Notes: generated from the sequence alone by a model not told the origin. Counted from the stretch's first letter, positions 23,005 through 35,690 are shown. The stretch is 64,000 nucleotides of DNA from Polytrichum commune (GCA_950295325.1 OX485809.1:36335081-36399080); one strand, 5' to 3'. Numbers and translations: made by a program.

Positions 23005-23947
23005 CCTGTCTTGACTCCAGTACATTGTAGAAGTTGTAACATTCATTTTCTGTTAACATTCATAGTTTTAACTAATTGAATCTGTTTGGAAAGCAGTATA
23101 ATTTAGGCTTGCATGCTAAGTTTGAATGATGCATCACAGCTAGAGTAGCCTTTTAACAAACGGCCAATGATATGATGCGAAAAGGCAAATAAAGTGCAGC
23201 ATATCAACTTTGTACAATTTCAGTGATAACTCTTGCAATGAATTGTTCCAACTTGTAAGTAAGTAGCTTCTAAAGTATGAACAGTGTGTGATGTGCATTA
23301 ATTTGCAATGAGTTTTCTACTTGTTTTTAGAGGTGATTGTTTGTTTTTAACGATTTTTTACGTCGAACTAAGAAATGGTCCAACTTTAGGAGTGCTCTTA
23401 AACCTCTAAAACCTTAAATGGACCAAAAAGGGTGGATGGGATGCAAACAACATTACTTTCCTTCATATTTTTGTATGATGATTGATTGCATATATGGCTT
23501 CCTTTGGGTACATTTTGACTCAAATTTCAGCAAGAACTCTCTATTCAGATTTGGAGTATGCTTAAAATTCTGCTTCCAAGTGGTGAACATTTCTCACCGG
23601 TTGGGTGTAGTGGAAACACAAAATCCTTGATAACTGAGGTTATAGTGTTCAAAAGTCACTCCCCAAAGAACGAAAGTTGTAGATAAGTTTTTATGAAAGT
23701 TGTACATGCATTGGCTGGCACTAATTTCATAGCATGAAGAAATTTAGTATCACCTTCACTAATTTCTCACTCTCACTATTAGCCCTCCCTCACTAACTGG
23801 GATAATTAGTGTAGCTTGGACTTGTGTTATCTTGGCCCGTTGCACTCATGCACATAAATTAATATCCCATATGAACCAACCTCATACACCTCAATGCATA
23901 CATGCAGCCATATGCCCATGTCTCTGTGTACCAGAGCCCTACATTGG
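23005..23947. other. KDSB 3' flank, nothing else recognised
   Basis: AT-rich sequence after the KDSB stop. No second gene is visible and I could not fix a poly(A) site. Open frame 23418-23630 has no recognisable domain. Confidence 0.5.
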
Positions 23948-24285
23948 GTGCCCATACCCATGCCCATGGGTTTTGAGTGGGCATGGGTGGGCATGGGTGG
24001 GCATGACTGCGATATTGTTGTTCATGGGTGGGCATGGGTTTGATATTATAATGGGTGGGCATGGGTGGGCATGGGTGGGGCACAATTACACAATCATACA
24101 AGACACATTACACAATACACATTACACAATTTTTGAATACATGGGCGCAATTTGAATAGCATTGGTGGGCATGGGTGGGCACATGTCATGCTATGTGTGG
24201 GCATGGGTGGGCATGGGTGCGCACATGTCATGCTATGGGTGGGCATGGGTGGGCATACGTCACTGCTGATGGGCATGGTCTGGGT
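23948..24285 (+). repeat. G-rich ~10-bp minisatellite (TGGGCATGGG)
   Basis: TGGGCATGGG repeats in blocks at about 23977-24083 and 24163-24275, with longer ATATTATAAT-type or ACATGTCATGCTATG inserts between blocks. The + strand has many GGG runs and the - strand reads as CPPMPTH peptide repeats in every long frame; these are repeat artefacts. Diverged CATGCCCATG words continue to about 24830. Confidence 0.85.
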
Positions 24286-26820
24286 ATGGGTGCAATTAAA
24301 AAGGAAAATGTTGGGCTCTGCTGTGTACCTACCATATAAATCATAGATGTAGTGTCCTAAAGTTGATCACAATGTCCCCAATGAAATGCTTTAAGGGAAA
24401 AAAATTGTTTAAATTATTTTTTAATTAAATTGTCTTCATCTGTCCTATTGCCCATTGCATGTCATCACCTCCCTCTAGTTTCCCCCATCATGTCCACCTT
24501 TTGCTCTTACAGTCCTCCACCTTTTCACATTTTGTCTCTTCTTTCTTATGTCAAAATGTTTATTTTGGGAAATAAGTTTTGGCATGTGGCCTTTTTTCTT
24601 TGGAAAGCTAGTTGGACATGTGTCCATCTTTCATAAACTCCCACCACAAGCTCTGTTGTAGATGGACTAGCTTGGGCCCATGCCGTCGCGGCTTGTTGCA
24701 CCCCTTCATATGAAATAACTTATTATCATGCATGAACTCTACCTTATACACCCATACACATTGCAATCATATGCCCATGCTTGTGTGTACCCATCATATG
24801 CATGTATGCCATGCCCATGCTCACAAGCCCCCCACGATCCACCACCATGCCCCTATGGAGCACTTTAAGGTAGATTTTCTTTTTCTTTTTCTTTCTAATC
24901 TTTGTAGTTGACTTATCCTACTTTGTCATATTGCCCATCCTATGTTGCCACCTTAGCTCCATGCCCACCTTTTGTACTTGTAGTCCCCCCATAATATTGG
25001 TCAATAAGTGTTCTCACTTCCAGATCCAAAATGATGCTCCATTTATATGATGATAAGATGCTACCATCATGGGTAGTTGGGGTGATTTCAAGTTGACATT
25101 GTTTAACATGGCATGTTAGTGTGAAATGATTGATGGCCTCTTGTGAGCCGTGCCCATGGCTCAACCAACTTAGTTTAACACCTAACACATCACCCAAGTT
25201 GAGTAATGTTATGCCCACTTTTCCACACTTATTTCCTTTTTCTTTTGTCACGTGTTTGTTTTTAGAGAAGAAGTTTTGGCAAGTGTCCCTCTTTCTTTGA
25301 AAACCTAATTAGACATGTATCCATCTTTTGTAGATTCCCACCTCCATCATCACCACCATGAACTATGTTGTATAGATGTACAAAATTTACTCACAAAATT
25401 GTGTGTATTAGTATTTTTATTTGATTTTCCACATAAAACTACTATATCCTTTACAAAGTATCCAACATGCGGGTCGGATTAGAGTTTTATTTAATTATTT
25501 TTTGAATTTTTTGATGTTTTGAAGTAATGCAAAAAAAATTGAAAGATTGAAAGGTTGACTTACTTCTCCTAGTATTGTAAAGATTCTCTAAATGAACATG
25601 TTTCTACCATATGAGTAAAATACATGTATCAAACAATATTCTTCATCTAAGTGCATATAAAATTATAGTTTACAATACTAACTTGCCTTCAGACCATTCA
25701 CATGCTTGTCAATGCACATTTTCTTTATATCCAAACACATAATGTCTTCAAAGTGTCCAAAGTGGTTTTGGTGGGGAGATATGCCATGGAATTTAATATG
25801 TACTAAACCACAATTCTCTAATCTGGTATCATTGAACTCATCTCATAGATAGAATCAAGTTCAAGACTAATTTATGGGTCGAATAAAATCCTTACTTGAA
25901 CTTATTAAACTTTTTGCAAGTTTCTTTGTTTGCAGGTAATAGAGAGAAAAGGTTGGACTTGAAAGTTAATTAGGCAATTACAAGTGATAACCATGTATAT
26001 TTGCATGTAATAGAGAGATAGTAATGGCTTTATAGATTCGATGAATTATGGATAGCAAAATAAATGATAGAATACAGAATGAGAAGATGAATAGTTGGTT
26101 ACAGAGATAATCAATGTTCACCTACTGCACAAACAACATTCAAACTGAATGTGGAAATATTAAGGAATATTCCATGGATTATTGTCAGTCCCACAAAAAA
26201 TATTATGGATCTGAATAATGTTATGAATATGTGGAGATGTATGAAATATTTATTTATTTATTTATCTGGTGTAGGTTTTGGTAGGTTAGTCTTCAGCCCC
26301 GGTCCCCTTCAAGCATGGCTCCTCATGGTATTGCGGTGCCTTGGTTGCATTTTGCTTCTCTTGCAATGTGTTGGTTAAGGGGAAAACATATTTGAAAATT
26401 ACATACACCATCATTGTGGTGACATGATCAGGGGCCCATTTAAGTAATATGGATCTTATGGGGTCACTCTTCTTAATTGGACAATTAGATTTGAGTGGTA
26501 CATGGCAAGCCTTGTTGGGAAGATAGACACCAGCAAAATACAATGAGATTGGACTATGTGCTCAAACTATAGCCACCATTCTAAGTTCAATTGTGAAGAG
26601 AGATTGGAGAGCCTATGTGATCGCTTAAGGAGAGGGAGAACCTTCATTTTGACCTCTTGTAACTCTTGCATAAAGTCAACTCCATTTTTGAAACTTGAAT
26701 TGACTTATACCAAATCTTCATGATTCGCAATGGCTTAAACTGGATGAAACGATTCCCAATCCGATCAACAACCAAAATTGCATGGGGATTCGGAAGTGCC
26801 TGCAAAAAGCCCATGTACTT
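24286..26820. other. AT-rich intergenic DNA
   Basis: No gene or RNA recognised. A few scattered CCATGCCCA words near 24660-24830 and 25150 look like diverged outliers of the minisatellite. Confidence 0.45.
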
Positions 26821-26834
26821 TCACTGTCTCAACT

Positions 26835-27165
26835 TTCAATAGAGTCATCTGTAAAGTCCTTCAAAGGGGGACAAAATCATGGGTTTGATCCTTCTTTGAG
26901 AAAACTTTCTATCAAGAGCTCGTTAGCTCATCGTGTATTGGAGCCTATAGGTAAAGAAGTTGGGTGAAACTTCTGGTACCTCCTTTGTTTGCACCACTAA
27001 AACTTTGAGAGAATTTTAAGGATCTCACATTATAGGGTATATGCATGGGATCTGTTGTCCTAAATCATGTATCGGCCTATGCAAGGCTAGCTTGGCCCAC
27101 CTATCCTACTAGGACAAACTAGAAAGCCGAATTCAACCCTTAACTTCTTGGACCGTATTGTGGTT
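26835..27165 (-). repeat. dispersed repeat family A, copy 1
   Basis: Reverse-oriented copy of the family also present at 34560-34900 and 56395-56775. Shared words (in the family's sense) are CTTTCTAGCTTGCCCTACTA, GGATCAAACCCATGGTTTCA and GAGCTC near CGAACTAACGA. The copies are clearly diverged and non-coding; ends were not defined. Confidence 0.7.
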
Positions 27166-27690
27166 TCATTAGATCATATCAAAAGTAACATTTCTAGAGC
27201 TTAGTTTCTATTGTACCTAAAAGAAAAGTTGTTTCTAATGATTTTAAGATCACATCAATATTGTAGCAATATTTAGTAATTTACATAAAAAGGTATAATC
27301 AGTGTAGAATCATTAAAATTCAAGAAATTCTGATAAATATATGCAATAAAATTGTAGTCCAAACTTTCAAGAGTATGTTAAGAATAGATGTACACTTTGA
27401 AGTAAGAAAAAGAGTCCATAGAAAATTTACAATTTCAATCAAAACAATATGAAGTTATTGTATATAGTAATGCATCAACAAAGGGAAAACTTAGTTCATT
27501 CTTGACATTAGAAATTTCTTGTTGAACAACCAAATTTTCATATTGGAATGGAATCATCGCCATTGGCAAGAAAATAACATCAATTACACAATGTTACCTA
27601 TTGCGACCTTCCTTCTGGATGAATTAGCCTTCAAGAGTCATTCATAAGCCCAAAACATGCCTCTCATGAAGTCAAGGATTAATGGCGCAA

Positions 27691-27996
27691 GCCCCGGGCT
27701 AGATCACATCTTCATTCAGTTGCCCCCCCCCCCCCATGCCTCCTTCATTGCTCAATCATCCTACCTACACCTACGTGGGAACTCCTCCTCGTTGGGAACC
27801 AATGTGACAATACCCGGTCAGAATTACGAATATTCAAGTTGACATCACTTTCATTATTCCCAAGTGACCAGGTGTTGTCACATTGGTTCCCAACAAGGAG
27901 GAGTTCCCACGCAAGTGCGGGCAGGAAGAACATGCAATGAAGGAGGTGTGGGAGGGGCGAGGCCCAGCCGAATGAGGATGTGATCTAGCCCGGGGC
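27691..27996. mobile_element. Mutator-like foldback MITE, copy 1 (9-bp target duplication)
   Basis: 306 bp. Both halves are long inverted repeats of roughly 120-130 bp starting GCCCCGGGCTAGATCACATC. They contain GTTGGGAACCAATGTGACAA on the inner side. The flanks are ATGGCGCAA (27682-27690) and ATGGTGCAA (27997-28005), an 8/9 match and a 9-bp target duplication typical of Mutator-like elements. The left arm carries a C13 run (27723-27735) where the other copy reads a mixed C/G sequence. There is no transposase, so it depends on an element elsewhere. Confidence 0.88.
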
Positions 27997-28005
27997 ATGG
28001 TGCAA

Positions 28006-29220
28006 CACCACTCTATGCATGGTAATTCAAGGATTCCATAAAACTTAGGCACCTTTGTTGTTAATTCTCATAGACTCAAGGTTCTTTTTCTTTTTCTTTT
28101 TCTTTTTTTCTGGGAGACAGAATGCCAACGCCAAATGCATTAAAGAAGAAGATTTGGCATTGGCTTTGAAGACTCAGGGTTTGGGACTGAACCCATGGTT
28201 TCATCTGCTTTACTTTACAAATAACACCAATGTCTCCGGCTGTTTTTGAAATTGAAGTAAGTAGGTACTAGACATCCCTGACTGACAAAAGCAGCCTTGA
28301 CTATGATGATGTCACTTCGGATGGCCCAATAAGCTTAATTAGTGAGAATGTTTAGTCTGCTGGATTTGAACAGAATATTACATATCCTTGTATCGAGCTT
28401 CAAGTTGCTGTCTCCAGTGACAAATAAAGCACGGTAGTGGGGATGTTGTTCGAGTTCATTATCAGAGGTCATGACCCAAGAATATCACACAATCCTCCTC
28501 AAGTGGTGACATCTTAATTACAATACTACATATTACTAATATGATCATACGTGAGTCTCGTATATTGTGGTTTTATAGTACTGCATGTCTCACCAATTTC
28601 AAACACGTTACTAACTTGGTGGATTCTGAACAACAATAGCAAGCTGGTACCAGTTTCCCAAAAATCTAGTGGAACTCACAATTAGAGTGTTCAAGTTATT
28701 TTGGAGAATTGATAGAGTTTCCGAAAATACACAGGTCCCCCTTATATGCTACTTCCACCTTAAACAGAAGGTATCCTTCCTGAAACTCGGGGCTGTAACA
28801 TACCTCAGGGCTTTGGTAAATATCAGCCTGGGCATACAGTAGTAGTTCCAGCTTATAGGGCTAAAGAAAAGTTGAGGCTCCACTTATAGGTGATGATGGC
28901 TACTTTTGAAATTTTGGTTACGAAGTTTTGAGAGTGGAAGATGTATAGAGGTCTCTTGGCTCTTTCTCTCTCTCTCTCTCATTCTTACAAACTTGGGCAA
29001 TTTGGCTTTAAGAAAACATATGGGGTTTGTGGGTGCGTTTAACATGTGCCCTTGTCCTTCCAAAAAAAAGATGTGAAAGATCTATCAATTGAGACGGTCA
29101 AGTTTTAGCGACCGTAGTAGTTCGTCCCAGACTTATTAGGCCTTCTTCATAAGGGTATGTTTGGTGTTTGAAGATTTGTGAGAGCCCCCAAAAATAGTTT
29201 GCAACCTTCAATGCTTTCAT
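28006..29220. other. intergenic, one weak exon-like stretch
   Basis: 28120-28245 on the + strand follows a long pyrimidine tract and reads KCIKEEDLALALKTQGLGLN with normal codon composition, which could be a relic exon; I do not recognise it. The rest of the stretch shows nothing. Confidence 0.3.
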
Positions 29221-29269
29221 CTTCAGGGTTAGATAACTTTTTGAGCATGCCCAAGGTCCTGAAATACAA

Positions 29270-29360
29270 ATTCTATGGGAAACCCGAGGCTAATTGCGTG
29301 AGGCTGTAATAGTGCTACCATGGGTGACCTTCCTAGCACTTGATTTCTTGTGCATCCTAT
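29270..29360 (+). pseudogene. 5S rRNA-like relic (possible 5S-derived SINE head)
   Basis: AACCCGAGGCTAATTGCGTG followed by AGGCTGTAATAGTGCTACC and ATGGGTGACCTTCCTAG aligns in order with the plant 5S rRNA core (AACTCCGAAGTTAAGCGTG, GAGTAGTACTAGG, ATGGGTGACCTCCTGGG). The match covers the internal pol III promoter boxes but is interrupted by substitutions, so it is a pseudogene or the head of a 5S-derived SINE, not a working gene. Confidence 0.5.
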
Positions 29361-30639
29361 CCATTATGGTGGGAGTATCACGATGAACTGGGTGCTTCCA
29401 ACCAAGCATGCAGTGGGAACCTAGGGGACCTGCCTTTTGGGAGACATGTCGTTGAGCATCGTTTTTGGTGTCATGTAACCCATTCCAACATACATAATTG
29501 TATATAAACTGGTATTCAAGGCACTTATAACTCTTGTCAGTTGGAAGGTGCATTCATCATTCCCCATGCACACTCTTTCCTCGTAGTGATGCAATGGTCA
29601 GTAAGGTCAAAAGTGAACGATTAGAAGATGTGGTCCTCTAACATCACACTTCTCATTCGACACAGGCGACCATGATCCCTTGCTAACAAGAGCCAAATGC
29701 AATCGACGACAGTTGTAGATCGGACTCGTCACTTGTGAGTGGGGTCGCGTCCTAATGATTGCCCATGTCAAATGGAAAATGTGTTCTAAAACCACGTTTC
29801 CTACTCGTGGTGGGGTCTTGTAAAATGTATACGCCATGTCACTTGACATGGCAGACTGGCATGTTGGTTGAAAACAACAAACACATTTCCATCCAACTAA
29901 CTTTTCCCCAGTCGAAACCTCACGCCATGCCAATGATATTAATTCTCAGCCCCGAGCAACCGATCCACTGCCACTTTGGCCTCTCGTTCAATCACCTCGC
30001 TCCCATGCCTCCTGCATGTCCAGAATTTAGGCCAAAGTTCGTAACTCGTGTCACTGTGCAGCGCCTCTCCGGCTGGGCCTGGCCTGCTGCTTTCACTTCA
30101 CTTCACTTTTTGAACCAAAACTTCCCCCCTGAACTATGTATACTAATTTTGTAATGTAGGCTCAACCATGCAAGGCCAGGTAAGGTAGTTAGTTCCCCTC
30201 CTTCCTTCCAGGGTGTGTATTTTCAGTGCTGCAAAGGCTTGCACAGAATGATTGATTACCACGACTCCCAACCAACTGGTCTCACAAGTTGAGCTTATGT
30301 CAAAAACTGGATCGCCACCTGAGTAGTCGTAGTGCAGGCAGCAGCAGCAGCAGCAGCACTGGAAGCCTGGAACCACAAACTCAGGGCCCAAGCCAATCAT
30401 GCTCAGGTTATGAATATTCAAAGTACTTGTTGGCACTTACGTTATTGCATATACACAACCGGAGCATTTATTACAGGGGGCTGACGATCCTAAACCCAAC
30501 TGAACAGAAGGGAACGGAACGGAACTGGGTGTCTTCTCAAGTTCTCCCTGTCACCCCAGCTTCACTTTCCCAGTAAGAAGAAGTAACGTAAGACTCCGAG
30601 CGCTGAAAATCTAGCCAGGCAGGAGATTTTTGCTTCTCA
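29361..30639. other. intergenic; short (GCA)n run
   Basis: No gene recognised. A (GCA)7 microsatellite lies at 30338-30358. Open frames at 29607-29933 (-) and 29759-30154 (+) overlap each other on opposite strands and have no recognisable domain. Confidence 0.45.
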
Positions 30640-32085
30640 GGCTTCTGGCATGAACTGTCTTCAAGTGAGGAAGGAAGGGAGGGAGGAGCGGCAGTGAATC
30701 GTTTTAAGCAGAGTGGATGAATCATGTGGGCTTCAAGCACCCCTGCATGCTGTGGGTCAGGTTAGGCGTCAATGGGTTGTTTTAGGCCCAAAGGTGCCAC
30801 GTGTCATTGTGTCATTTGTTGGACCTCTGAAAAATAGTGTGGAAATTGAATGTAGGCAGAGATATGTCCAATCAGACCTGAAATGTACATTACCTACCCA
30901 TGCAACTTTGAATGCTAATTTTCTGATGGTGAAGGGAGGGGGGGGGGGGGGGGGCTGCTATGGAAAGAAAGTTGGGAGTTCCGCAAAAGCCTTTGTTTCT
31001 CTTTTAGCATCCACTGTCAAGTGAGAAAGGAAGGATGAACTGGCCATGAAACATATGATGTGATGTGATGTGATTAGGCGCACGCTGATTACTTTAGATT
31101 CCAAACTGTGACATGTTTGTGACTCATCATGTGATCGGTTGAAGCGTGTTCAAAATGTCATGAAATTTGATGTAGGTAGTGACGTGCCCAATTAAACATG
31201 AACTTATGATATGTACCCAAGGATCGTGCATGGACTTTGGATGAAACCCTCATAGGCTCAAGTTGCCAGGGTAGGGAGGTTGCACTGCAAGGAAGTAGGG
31301 TTCACTTCACAATTCTCACTTTACACAAGCTGTAAATTCAGTCTTGTAAATTGAACTCTCACTCCGTCGTAGTGTTGGGTAGCGCAACAGTCTTTGCTTC
31401 TCCTTTGGCACTGACTACCAAGTGAGAAAGGAAGGAGAAAATGATTGCGAATCATATAGTGGATGAATCATGTAGCCCTCAAGTATCCTACGTGTATGTT
31501 AGATCAGCCACAACTTGATTGCTTTGGACTTTAAATGCCAACTTGTCATCATATGACTAGTTGGAACCTTTCTTGCAAAGTAATGAAAATTTGACGTGAT
31601 GCTAAGATGTGTCCAATTAGAACTTGAACATATGGTACACTAGGATGGTCCCATGCAGTCCTGGTCTTTTACACCCATACACACAATATGTCACTTTAAT
31701 GTGGTCCCCCACCTTTCCAAGAACGGTGGGAGGATAACCTCACCACCACCACTGCATCTTCCGGTGTATATAAAAACCCGGACAACCCACATGGACAGTT
31801 TTGGATGCTTTCCTTCTAAGGGATCACCAGTGGAGGGAGGTTTGGACACCCACAAATGCACTGGCTTCTCTTCTAGCACCCACTACCAAGGGAGAATGGA
31901 AGGAAGAAGCACGACAACGAATCATAGAGTCAATGAACCATGTTGCCCTCAAGCCCCCTATGTGCGGGATCGGGTTAGGCATAGATTTGTTGTTTCAAGC
32001 CCCATAATTTCCACATGTCATCATGTAATTGTGGGAAACCTCTTCAAAAATTGTCACAAAAATCGAATATTATAGCCTGCAAAGA
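30640..32085 (+). repeat. four-unit diverged tandem array, family B
   Basis: The anchor CAAGTGAGAAAGGAAGG and its variants occur at about 30662, 31019, 31420 and 31888 (spacings ~357, 401, 468). Each unit contains, in order, a TTGCTTCTC phrase, the anchor, GGATGAATCATGTGGGC, then GCCACGTGTCATCATGTGAT and GGCAGAGATATGTCCAATCA. Unit 1 ends in a G17 run (30938-30954). Two further units of the same family lie at 42070-42650. No open frame is shared between units. Confidence 0.8.
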
Positions 32086-32125
32086 CACACCCACTATGCC
32101 CCCGAACATTACACGGCACATACTA

Positions 32126-32482
32126 CATCGATCATCCTACTTAGTGCGCGTTACTATTCGGAGCTACGTAGTGCAATTACGTCTTACTCAGGAATTCAAT
32201 TTTCTACTAACAGAAAGTTCAATAAGTTGTTCGGACATTATATAACATAAAACGACTTTGCTTGGTAAAATGCTACATTCTCAATAAACTGATTTTAACA
32301 CCGCGTACCTCGGAATAGTAACACACACTACTTGGGAGAAACGGTATAGCTTACTTACATATCCGGAGTGCAACAACGTCTTACTTAGGAGTTCAATTTT
32401 CTACTAACAAAAGTTCAATAAGCTGTTCAGACATTATAGAACATAGAACGACTTTGCTTGGTAAAATGTTACATTCTCAATA
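32126..32482 (+). repeat. dispersed repeat family C, two tandem copies
   Basis: Copies at about 32126-32283 and 32330-32482 share AATTTTCTACTAACA, AGTTCAATAAG, TGTTCGGACATTAT, ACGACTTTGCTTGGTAAAAT and TACATTCTCAATAA. Other copies are at 37186-37380 (-), 46695-46865 (+) and 60494-60687 (+). Confidence 0.8.
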
Positions 32483-32499
32483 ACACAGGTATAGCATAC

Positions 32500-32995
32500 T
32501 TCCATATCCGGGCAGCCTGCCCTGCCCGGACAACTTTGGATGCTTCCTCTTGGGACAGGGGTGCCCGCAAATGCCTTTGACAAGACGTGGCCTCGTACAT
32601 TTGGTCTGCCCAGGGCCTTCCTCAACATGCTGTGAGCTGGGGATCACCATCTTCACATGAAGGAACAGGCAAATCCATTCAGTGTTTGCGAATCTGGCCA
32701 TCTGACAGTGCTGCTGCCCGCATGCTCATTGTGGGAACCCAAAAATCACAACGAACGGACGAGATCGACCCAATTAATAAACAACGGTAGCTTATTAAAC
32801 CCCTCATCTGATGAACTTGGCCCTCTGACCGATCTTTTTCAAATAGATATAATCAAGTTAGTGGGGGTCGCTTCAAACAACCTACATTAATTTGAAGGCC
32901 GATACCACCTCAAGACACTTCGCTCCAAATGCTACGGATTCGAATCTCCGACTAAGTTATGGCGTTTGTTCGGTACCCCAGGTGTGCTAAATCTA
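32500..32995. other. intergenic, weak tRNA-like B box
   Basis: Near 32933-32952 CTACGGATTCGAATCTCCG resembles a pol III B box and could be a SINE remnant. No A box or cloverleaf was found. Nothing else recognised. Confidence 0.25.
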
Positions 32996-32997
32996 TA

Positions 32998-34452
32998 CAC
33001 CCTAACCTTGATAATGTCACACCCTCCGTTTCACCAAAAAGTGTGATATAAACAAGGTGTGACATACTTGATAATGTCACATTTTGTGCATAATGTGATA
33101 TTATCAAAATATATGTAGAAAATCAAAATGTAATTACAATTTTTTTTTTAAATAACAAATACGAGACTTCAATGTTTTTGAATGTAAAATCTAATACAAA
33201 ACTGTGAATAACAACAAGAGCACATCATAATGTGTCATTGAGATCAGGTAAAGACCTCTCACTAGAGACAAAGAAGCTTCTAATGTTACATTGTTTTGTT
33301 GATGTTAAATGTGCAACACCAATTCTAATGAGTTTGTCATGGATTTTTTCCATTTCTAACAACTCGTGAGTGCTGAAAATCTGAGAACCTTGGCTAGCCA
33401 TAAAATTCAAAACATCTTTAGCATATTTTTGTGCATCGCTTAGCTTCACTACTTTAGACTCATCATCACTGCTATCAACAATCAATGGGTCCACTTCCAT
33501 GGAATCAAGATCTTGTTCGCCATCTTGCACTAATTGCACAAGCTCCTCAGTAGAAAATTCCACCTCAAAATCATCTTCACCTTCCATGTTTATGTACTCC
33601 AAAGGACAAAGCATTTCTACAGGCTTGCCTTCAACATCCAAATCCAAATTTAATGCGGCGATGAGTCTACCCAATTCCAAAGTTGCTTCCTCCATTTTGG
33701 ACTTCATACGTTCATCAAGATTGTTTATATTTGCATTCCACTCTGCAAGCAATATGGCGGACTTTCTCCAACAATTTCTAATGGTTTGATCATCTAATTC
33801 ATGCCATGCCGCCACACACCATAGTATAGCTTGAAATACATCAACATTCAATTTCCCCAAATCTTCATTTGAGTTGTTATCAATTTGTTGCAAAGTCCAG
33901 GCAACAAGCTTGCGCTTATAGCACATTTTGAATGCTGCAATCACTCCTTGATCCAAAGGCTGAACAACTGAAGTCACATTTGGTGGAAGGAACAAGATAG
34001 TGATATGGGAGAGTACAAAAGCATTAAACCCATCTATAACTTTCTTGACCTCACCATGAATATCATAGCTTCCTGCATTATCCATAATAATGCAAATCCG
34101 CGGTGTGTGGAGCGGCGAGAGGAGAGAGCATACGATGCAGGCGGAGCTGCGAGAGAAACCGTTGCTTCTTCGGCACATGAGATTCAAGATTCAAGAACCC
34201 AAGATTCAAGCGGAAGCAGGTGAAGATGCTGACGTCATCCATAGAATTTGTTGTCCATCCGGCCTTTTTTCATCCATGTCACTTGTTATTATCACACTTA
34301 CACTACAAATTTTGAAAAAAAAAATGTGGCATTATCAAGGGTGATAGTGATAATAACGAGGGAGTTTTACACTATGGAAATCGGTTTCAAACTTTTAGGT
34401 GACAATATCAAGGTGTTCTATTAACAAGTGTGATATTATCAAGGTTAGGGTG
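32998..34452 (-). mobile_element. pogo-like (Tc1/mariner superfamily) element, internally deleted
   Basis: The left end is CACCCTAACCTTGATAATGT and the right end is its reverse complement with one mismatch over at least 25 bp. Both are flanked by TA (32996-32997 and 34453-34454), the expected pogo/Tc1 target duplication. Subterminal motifs of the GTGATATTATCAA type repeat near both ends. Inside is the C-terminal part of a DDE transposase on the - strand. At 1455 bp it is a deletion derivative that could still be mobilised in trans. Confidence 0.9.
33225..34187 (-). pseudogene. pogo-like DDE transposase, N-terminal half missing
   Basis: The frame has 320 codons. From about residue 34 it reads IIMDNAGSYDIHGE (the second catalytic Asp region) and then LPPNVTSVVQPLDQGVIAAF (the third acidic residue, here D, in the typical LDQG context), followed by an acidic C-terminal tail as in other plant pogo-like transposases. 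The CENP-B/psq-type DNA-binding domains and the first catalytic Asp are absent. Sequence beyond about 34100 is GC-rich and leader-like, so an internal deletion fused the 5' leader to the middle of the catalytic domain. The apparent start is not an ATG. It is not expected to make active transposase. Confidence 0.88.
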
Positions 34453-34559
34453 TACTTCACTCTCGCTCAATTCGAGTTGTTAAAAGTCGTTTGGAAAGTC
34501 TTGGTATCAAGCTTCCGTTGAGTGAGTTTGAAAGCTTACAGATCAAGTCACCCAAGTTT

Positions 34560-34900
34560 TTTGAATTCTTCAAAACTACAACGAGTTGGTGTTGAGCTAT
34601 TAGAAACCGGCTTTCTAGCTTGCCCTACTAGGATGGGTGGACAAAACTAGGCTTGCATAGGCTGATCCAAGATTTCGGACAGTGGGTCTCATGGACAAAC
34701 CCTATTTTTATTTCATTTTAAAGGTCTCTCGAAGTTATGAAATGGTGATAGTCAAAGAATTTCACCTAATTCCAAAATCATCCTCCAACACATGACGAAC
34801 TAACGAGCTCTTAATATAAAGTTTTCTTAAAGGAGGATCAAACCCATGGTTTCATCCCTCTTTGACCCCTCTCTGAGGGACTTCCGGATAACTCCATTGA
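34560..34900 (+). repeat. dispersed repeat family A, copy 2
   Basis: Contains GGCTTTCTAGCTTGCCCTAC and TAGGATGGGTGGACAAAACT, then the conserved GGAGGATCAAACCCATGGTT and TTGAGGGACTT-like end. Same orientation as the copy at 56395-56775. Confidence 0.7.
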
Positions 34901-35690
34901 GCCTGTGATATTTGGTCGTGAAGCAAGTTACCAAAAAAGTAAGTAGGTTAAATAATGCAAACTTCACATTCCTTTGTGTTTCACTAGAGTATTGTGCAGA
35001 TATATGCAGATTTTGATTTTCATATACCAGCAGTAGGGTATTTAAAAGAAAACTGGAGCTTGAAATTTGATATCCAGCAGGTCATGGTGTTGAAAGTATC
35101 ATGAAATGTCCAAAGACACATAGACTAGTATATCATAGATTTTTACAATGGTATTTGTGCAAATGTTAAATGGATGTTTGAATTGATATCGAAATATGTG
35201 ATACTATTCGGGTCAGGTAATTTAGACCCACACATGTACCTTCATTGATACCCGGGTTGATACCCGACATGCATTAATGTACTCAATTCCGTCCGCAAGT
35301 GGGCCTCAAGTGAACCCATGTTCACTTGGTCACTTACAAGTTAAGCCTCGGGAGTAAAATGCGGGACTCTTGTCCATGCAACGGTCTAAGGGCGTTATGA
35401 GCCCAAAGTCACGTGCTCATATGTGTTTTAGAATTAGGAGTGATTAGAGCTTAGGATTGGTGAGTTTTCATTATTGATAAAAACATAAAAAGAGTGCAAG
35501 TTTTTAGTTTGATTTAAATTAAGTGTAAGAGGGTTAGTTGTGGTTTTGTGGGTAAAGGAACTAGGGAATTAATTTGAAGTGAGATTAGGAGGTTTAACCT
35601 TAGTGTTAGCCAATAGGACCTAGTGTTGGGGTTTATGTGTCTTGAAGGGGGCTCGGAGGTGTTCGTTTTAGGCAGTTCCAGGGTTTGTCT
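34901..35690. other. AT-rich intergenic DNA
   Basis: No feature recognised apart from a GATACCCGGGTTGATACCCGA direct repeat near 35250. Confidence 0.45.

Noticed and set aside
23832-24276. Open frames encoding CPPMPTH or GMGGHGW repeats
   Set aside because: Pure translation of the TGGGCATGGG minisatellite on either strand.
31052-31072. GATGT tandem run as a microsatellite of note
   Set aside because: Only about four short units inside the larger family B array.
33499-33789. 96-codon + strand frame
   Set aside because: Shadow of the pogo-like transposase on the - strand.
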